Shown: one piece after another, positions 15,709 to 20,100 of the stretch
How positions within the stretch are numbered: position 1 is the first letter of the stretch
How the letters are laid out: the number at the start of each line of letters is the position of its first letter
DNA from: Planctomycetota bacterium
GTDB lineage: Bacteria > Planctomycetota > B15-G4
DNA length: 20,100 nucleotides
Assembly (NCBI GenBank): GCA_003644265.1
Contig: QNBX01000077.1
Span: 1-20,100, forward strand
Reading direction: 5' to 3'
Notes under the pieces: generated by a model
Databases searched by the model: none
What the model was told of the DNA's origin: nothing
The model's input: the letters and a program-made list of their open reading frames with translations, nothing else
Program-made: the position numbers and the translations under genes

Positions 15709-17259
15709 ATGGTCCGTCCGTCGCGCGCCGTGCTGCTGCTGGCCGCCCTGGCCATTGGCTGCGATCAGGCCCCCAGCAGCCGTGTGAACCTGCTGTTCGT
15801 CAGCTTCGACACGCTGCGCGCCGACCGGCTCGGCGCCTACGGCAACGACGACTGGGATCAGAGCCCGTCGCCACAGGTGGACGCGCTCGCGGCGCGCGGC
15901 ACCTTGTTCGAGACGGTCTACGCGTCACGTGGCCAGACGCACCCGTCGCTGGCGTCGATCATGACCGGCCGCTACCCCATCACGACGGGCCTGCGCGAGA
16001 ACGGCTACCCGCTCGACCCGCAGTTCCCCACGCTGATGCAGCACCTGTCGGCGGCCGGATGGCGGACGGGCGTGTTCGTCGCCAACATGGAGGTCGCCCA
16101 CCCCAAGGAGGGCTGGATCTCGCGCGGAGCTGACGTGGCGGCCGACGGCTTCGCGGGGCGCCGACGGCTCGAGCACCGCAACGAGGCCTCCATGCAGCGC
16201 GTCTGGGACGACCGCACCGAACAGGCCGCGCTGGCGTTCCTGGATCAGGCGGCGGACGACGGGCCCTTTGCCGCGTGGGTGCACTTCTATGACATCCACA
16301 AGCCCTACACACCGCCGGCGGCCTACCGCGATCGCTTCGGGCTGTCGGAGGGTCTGCCGCCTGTGCTGCGCGCGCCCCCGGAGACGGGCAAGCAGGCCAT
16401 GTTGTTGGAGCAGTGGCTGGCCAACGTGACCCTGGGCGGGCGCGAACTCAGCGAGGCCGAGCTGCGTCGGGTGCTGGGGCTGTACGACGCGGGCGTGATG
16501 GCCACCGACGACCGGCTCGGGCGGCTGCTCGCGCGGCTCGACGACCTGGGCGAGGGCGAGCGCACCGTGGTGGTGTTCACGTCCGACCACGGCGAGGAGC
16601 TGTTCGACCACAACCGCTACTTCTTCCATGGCGCGTCCATCCACGACGGCACCGTGCGCCTGCCGCTGGTGCTGGCGGGGCCCGGCATCCCTGGCGGCGC
16701 GCGGGTGCCGACGCTGACGCAGGCCATCGACATCGCGCCCACGCTGCTGGACCTGCTGGGCGTGCCCGCCGATCCGGGGCATGAGGGCCACTCGCTGCTG
16801 CCGCTGGTGCGGGGCGAGACCAGCACGCCCCCGGCGCCGGTGGCCTTCGTGGAGTGGCAAGACCTGATCTACGCTGCCACCGACGGCGCGCACAAGCTGA
16901 TCTGGAACCCCAAGCACGCCTGGCCGCGCAAGACGCCGTTTGCCTACGGGCCGCCCGAGGCGGGCTACCGCATGGAGTGCATCGAGGGCTACGCGCTGGG
17001 CCCCGACCCCCACGAGGCCAAGAACCTGCTGGCGGACGTGGACCCGGGCCAGATGAGCCTGCGGGGTCAGGGACTGCCCGCCACCGTCGCGCCCCTGGCC
17101 CAGGCCCTGCGCACCTGGCTGTCGAGCCCCGAGCACCGCCAGCAGATGAACACCGACGCCCTGGACGAGACCGACATGGAGCACCTGCGTCAGCTCGGCT
17201 ACGTAGGCGCCATGGGCGGCCGCGACTCGGTGCTGAAGGAGCCCTGCGTGCAACGCTGA
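15709..17259 (+). CDS. Sulfatase-superfamily (alkaline phosphatase fold) hydrolase, probable lipoprotein, Thr nucleophile
   Basis: This is a 516-residue member of the alkaline phosphatase/sulfatase superfamily. The N-terminus M-V-R-P-S-R-A-V-L-L-L-A-A-L-A-I-G-C looks like a lipoprotein signal with C18 as the lipidated residue, although the lipobox is imperfect. Metal-binding motifs are F-D34-T-L-R-A-D-R-L-G-A-Y-G at the start of the domain and T-S-D293-H294-G-E-E. A H-F-Y-D-I-H-K-P-Y segment lies between them. At the nucleophile position, where sulfatases have C-x-P-S-R for formylglycine, this protein has T77-H-P-S-L. Thr at this position suggests a phosphodiesterase, phosphatase or phosphotransferase rather than a classical sulfatase. 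GAGGAG ends seven bases before the ATG at 15709, which supports this start over the longer open frame. The substrate is unknown. Confidence 0.85.
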   Translation: MVRPSRAVLLLAALAIGCDQAPSSRVNLLFVSFDTLRADRLGAYGNDDWDQSPSPQVDALAARGTLFETVYASRGQTHPSLASIMTGRYPITTGLRENGYPLDPQFPTLMQHLSAAGWRTGVFVANMEVAHPKEGWISRGADVAADGFAGRRRLEHRNEASMQRVWDDRTEQAALAFLDQAADDGPFAAWVHFYDIHKPYTPPAAYRDRFGLSEGLPPVLRAPPETGKQAMLLEQWLANVTLGGRELSEAELRRVLGLYDAGVMATDDRLGRLLARLDDLGEGERTVVVFTSDHGEELFDHNRYFFHGASIHDGTVRLPLVLAGPGIPGGARVPTLTQAIDIAPTLLDLLGVPADPGHEGHSLLPLVRGETSTPPAPVAFVEWQDLIYAATDGAHKLIWNPKHAWPRKTPFAYGPPEAGYRMECIEGYALGPDPHEAKNLLADVDPGQMSLRGQGLPATVAPLAQALRTWLSSPEHRQQMNTDALDETDMEHLRQLGYVGAMGGRDSVLKEPCVQR

Positions 17260-17277
17260 GCGCGAGTCACTCACAGA

Positions 17278-17312
17278 CGTGGCCCCACGACCGCGGGGGT
17301 CGTGGGGCCACG
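17278..17312. terminator. Bidirectional hairpin terminator between convergent genes
   Basis: A perfect 15-bp inverted repeat (CGTGGCCCCACGACC and its complement) encloses the loop GCGGG. It lies between the stop of the sulfatase-like gene (17259) and that of the pseudoprotease gene (17368), which converge here. Neither side has a strong T-run, but the position and perfection fit a shared terminator. Confidence 0.75.
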
Positions 17313-17367
17313 AGAACATGATGACTTGGGCCGTCACTTGACGGCACCGCCATGCGGGCCGCTCAGG

Positions 17368-20061
17368 TCAGGGAGTGACCCCCATGATCGCGTTGGACAT
17401 GGCGACCTTGCGAACAGCCGCGGTGTCCGGGATGAGCCACTGGTACCACATCTCTGTGCCCATGGGCACTGCGGGCAGGAGCACACTCAACGTGATCTCG
17501 CCAGCAGCGTTGGTCGTGATGGGGTACACAACGTGGTCCACACCCGGTACCACCGTCCCGCCCCTGAATGACACGGGCGCACTCTCCAGGTTCCAGAACA
17601 GCGCTGACCCGACCAACGGCGCGGCGTTGCTCAACTCCAGGGAGTAGCTGCTCCCCGGTGTCAGATCTCCGAAGCCGAGCAGCAGCGGGTCACCGCTGAC
17701 ACCAGCCAAGGCGTAGCCCTGGTTGGTCCATGGGCTGCCCTGGCACTCGTCCGGAATGCCATCGCCATTCGAGTCCTGGCTGGCCCCCGTGTTGATGTCG
17801 AGGGTGTCATCCTGACCGTTCTGATTGCAATCCAGGCCCGTCGTAGGCAGCTCCCACATGTACGGGTTGAACTCACACGCGGGTCCTGTCTCCACCACCT
17901 CGCAGCTCGGGATGGCGCCGTCTCCGACGTAGAGCTTGAAGGCCTGGGGCGCCCGGACCTCCATCATCACGCTGCCCGGGGAGCAGTCCGTGACGATCGC
18001 CTGGTAGTCGTGAGCAGGCAGCGGAAGGCTGGCGCAACTCTTGACGAAGTTGGCCTGGATTCCAGCGTCCGGAGCGTCCAGCCCCATGGCAGCGAAGGTC
18101 TCGTTGATGGCCTTGGCCAGCTCGACCGCGACGTCCAGTACGGTCCCGGTCACTCCCGCGTTGGTGTGCACGCCCGTGTCGAGTGCCGGCTGGAAGGGAA
18201 ACACGATCTTCCAGGACCAAGGTGTGCCGTCACCTCCGCCACCGAAGCTGAACACGCCATTGATGCTCGCCGTGCTCGGAGCGCAGGGCTCCGGCGTACA
18301 GGGCGTCGGTGACGGAGTCCCATTCACATGCAAGAGCAAGTTGGGGGACGCCGCTCCCAGGGGGTCATCGCTGAAGTCGATGACACCCTGGGCCCCGTTG
18401 GCGGCCAAGTGGTTCGCAACCTGGGCAGGAGTCCTGCCTGCCGGGTAGGCGCCCATGTACACGGACGCAGCGCCGGCAACCATGGCCGCCGAGGCGGTCG
18501 TGTTTGAGAGCACTTTGGAACCGTCCCCCGGCCATGCCCCCTCCACATCCAGCCCCGGCGCGAAGAGGTCGAGGCAATACCCGTAGTTGCTGAAGTTTGC
18601 CCGCTTGTCACACCTGTCGGTGGCACCGACAACGATCGCCTCAGGAGCTATTGCAAGGCTGCAGGCATCGCCATCCCCATTGCCAGCCGGCACGACGACC
18701 GTCACTCCAGCCTGATTGAGGGCCTGGACCGCAGCACCCATAGAGGAATCAAAGTAGTCCGCGACTCCGAGCAGGACCACAGCGCTTCCTGAGTGCGCCT
18801 GCGCATCGGAGTAGACCCACCACAATCCAGCGACGATGTCGCTGGAGGGACCGCCTCCCGACCCGTTGAGCACCTTGACGTCAACGACCTGCGCGGTCCC
18901 GTCGACGCCGTAGGTCTCACCAGCGACGATGCTGGCCAGCCAGGTTCCACTCCCGTTCTGGTCGCCGGGTGCCAAGCCAGGCGCTGTGTAGCCCAGGCTG
19001 ACGCGGGGGAAGAGTTCCGGATGGTAGGGGTCGATGCCCGTGCTGACGACGTACACGGTCGTCCCGAAGCCCACAGCGACGGGGTCGTACGAGCAATCCA
19101 GGGGCAGGTTCCACTGGTCGATGCGGTCAAGATGCCACGGGGCCGGCGGCGCGACCGGCGGGCAGGGCACCGCCGGGGGCACGCCTTGCACATACAGCAG
19201 CAAGTTGGGGGAGCCGGCGATGTCGGAGATGGCGTCCTCGGTCGCCCCACTCAGCAAGTAGTTGGCGACCGCAGCCGGCGTCGAGGCCCCGGGGAGGCTC
19301 CCCATGTACAGGGAGGCCGCGCCCGCGACCATGGCCGCCGCCGCGCCCGTGCCCGACTGGGTCACGCTGCCGCCCGAGGGATCAGCGCCTTGCACATCCA
19401 CCCCCGGAGCGAAGAGGTCGAGGCAGGGCCCGTAGCCGCTGAAGAACGCCCTGGTGTCATACCTGTCCGTGCCCCCCACGACGAGCGTCGCTGGGGTCCA
19501 GGGATGCGAGCTGCAGGCATCGTCATCCGAGTTGCCTGCCGGCGCGACGACCGTGGCTCCAGAAGCGATCAGGCTGTCCACCGCGTTCAGCAGCTGCGTG
19601 TCGTTGCCAGGTCCGAATCCGAGCAACACGACGGCCCGGGTTGCGGGATGCGCCTGGAGTTCGTCATCGATCCACCCCAGCCCCGCGAAGATGTCGCCGT
19701 AGCTGGCAGAACCCTGCGGGTTGATCACCTTGACGCTGACGAGGCTCGCGTCCTCATCGACGCCATACGTCTCGCCAGCGACGATACTGGCCAGCCAGGT
19801 CCCGTTCCCGTTCTGATCTCCGGGCAACAAGCCAGGAGCGATGAAGCCTTCGGCCGCACGCCCCGAGAACTCCGGGAGGTTGATGGCGATGCCCGTACTG
19901 ACGACGTAGACCGTCACCCCCCCGCCCTCAGCGACGGGATCGTAGGAGCAGTCCAGAAAGGGGCTCCGCTGGTCGACGCGGTCAAGGTGCCACGGCGCCT
20001 GCGCCGTGACCGACGACGCAACAAGAGAGCAGAGGGCGAACGAGAGCAAGAGCGGTTTCAT
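17368..20061 (-). CDS. Secreted protein with two tandem inactive proteinase-K-like (subtilase) domains and a Ca-binding motif
   Basis: The 897-residue protein has a signal peptide (M-K-P-L-L-L-S-F-A-L to about A20-Q21). Two homologous subtilase-like domains follow, at about 22-295 and 307-595, each opening A-P-W-H-L-D-R-x-D-Q. Proteinase K landmarks are clear: V-Y-V-V-x-T-G-I, P-A-G-N, F-S-x-Y-G-x-C-L-D-L-F-A-P-G and M-V-A-G-A-A-S. The catalytic residues are replaced in both copies. Asp is S55 and S340, His is N86 and S371 (with H-G-T-H reduced to N-G-T-W and S-G-T-W), and Ser is G239 and T522. The oxyanion Asn (N177, N461) is kept. An unassigned region (about 600-745) follows, then a Ca-binding-type D-C-N-Q-N-G-Q-D-D / D-S-N-G-D-G-I-P-D-E-C element and a C-terminal beta domain. 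I chose the ATG at 20061 because it begins the signal peptide. A binding or structural role fits better than proteolysis. Confidence 0.85.
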   Translation of the reverse strand: MKPLLLSFALCSLVASSVTAQAPWHLDRVDQRSPFLDCSYDPVAEGGGVTVYVVSTGIAINLPEFSGRAAEGFIAPGLLPGDQNGNGTWLASIVAGETYGVDEDASLVSVKVINPQGSASYGDIFAGLGWIDDELQAHPATRAVVLLGFGPGNDTQLLNAVDSLIASGATVVAPAGNSDDDACSSHPWTPATLVVGGTDRYDTRAFFSGYGPCLDLFAPGVDVQGADPSGGSVTQSGTGAAAAMVAGAASLYMGSLPGASTPAAVANYLLSGATEDAISDIAGSPNLLLYVQGVPPAVPCPPVAPPAPWHLDRIDQWNLPLDCSYDPVAVGFGTTVYVVSTGIDPYHPELFPRVSLGYTAPGLAPGDQNGSGTWLASIVAGETYGVDGTAQVVDVKVLNGSGGGPSSDIVAGLWWVYSDAQAHSGSAVVLLGVADYFDSSMGAAVQALNQAGVTVVVPAGNGDGDACSLAIAPEAIVVGATDRCDKRANFSNYGYCLDLFAPGLDVEGAWPGDGSKVLSNTTASAAMVAGAASVYMGAYPAGRTPAQVANHLAANGAQGVIDFSDDPLGAASPNLLLHVNGTPSPTPCTPEPCAPSTASINGVFSFGGGGDGTPWSWKIVFPFQPALDTGVHTNAGVTGTVLDVAVELAKAINETFAAMGLDAPDAGIQANFVKSCASLPLPAHDYQAIVTDCSPGSVMMEVRAPQAFKLYVGDGAIPSCEVVETGPACEFNPYMWELPTTGLDCNQNGQDDTLDINTGASQDSNGDGIPDECQGSPWTNQGYALAGVSGDPLLLGFGDLTPGSSYSLELSNAAPLVGSALFWNLESAPVSFRGGTVVPGVDHVVYPITTNAAGEITLSVLLPAVPMGTEMWYQWLIPDTAAVRKVAMSNAIMGVTP

Positions 20062-20100
20062 GGCTTGTTTCCGGATTCGAGAGGGTCCCAAGGCCCTTCA

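Noticed and set aside
17368..20061. Active subtilisin-type serine protease
   Set aside because: Asp, His and Ser of the triad are all substituted in both domains, including loss of the H-G-T-H and G-T-S-M signatures.

Overview
This window is GC-rich, densely packed bacterial chromosome made mostly of housekeeping genes. The best lineage clue is the secreted protein at 17368-20061. It ends in a calcium-binding D-C-N-x-N-G / D-x-N-G-D-G-x-P-D-E-C motif followed by a C-terminal beta domain of a kind I associate with Planctomycetota, especially the high-GC marine lineages. That assignment is an inference from style and not a database result.

Layout. On the minus strand from 6057 down to 1 lie a stand-alone response regulator, groES, groEL with a strong hairpin behind it, a periplasmic or secreted cupredoxin-like protein, heme A synthase (COX15/CtaA) and heme O synthase (CtaB). 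The last two overlap by one base, and with the cupredoxin they form a cytochrome-oxidase maturation cluster. The CtaB gene runs off the left edge and carries an unusual tail of three CxxC pairs followed by an Asp/Gly repeat. A thiE-like gene with a large insertion (6295-7200, plus) converges on a B12-type radical SAM gene (7213-8760, minus).

Directly upstream of the radical SAM gene sits the most notable find. It is an 82-residue SelW/Rdx-family selenoprotein (8788-9036, minus) whose CxxU motif is encoded by an in-frame UGA. A short hairpin with a GGTCT loop lies just behind the UGA, as expected of a bacterial SECIS. Upstream of it on the same strand are ligA and queA (an operon) and a soluble anti-sigma-type zinc-finger protein.

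On the plus strand, pdxS-pdxT-nth form a tightly coupled operon (2-bp gap, then a 4-bp overlap). A sulfatase-superfamily lipoprotein with Thr in place of the formylglycine Cys follows. It converges across a perfect inverted repeat on the last gene (17368-20061, minus). That gene encodes a secreted protein with two tandem proteinase-K-like domains in which all three catalytic residues are replaced in both copies: an apparent double pseudoprotease.

Functional themes are aerobic respiration (heme O and heme A, cupredoxin), protein folding (GroESL), PLP and thiamin cofactor synthesis, tRNA queuosine modification, DNA repair and ligation, and selenium-based redox chemistry. No rRNA, tRNA, insertion sequence, prophage or CRISPR array was seen.
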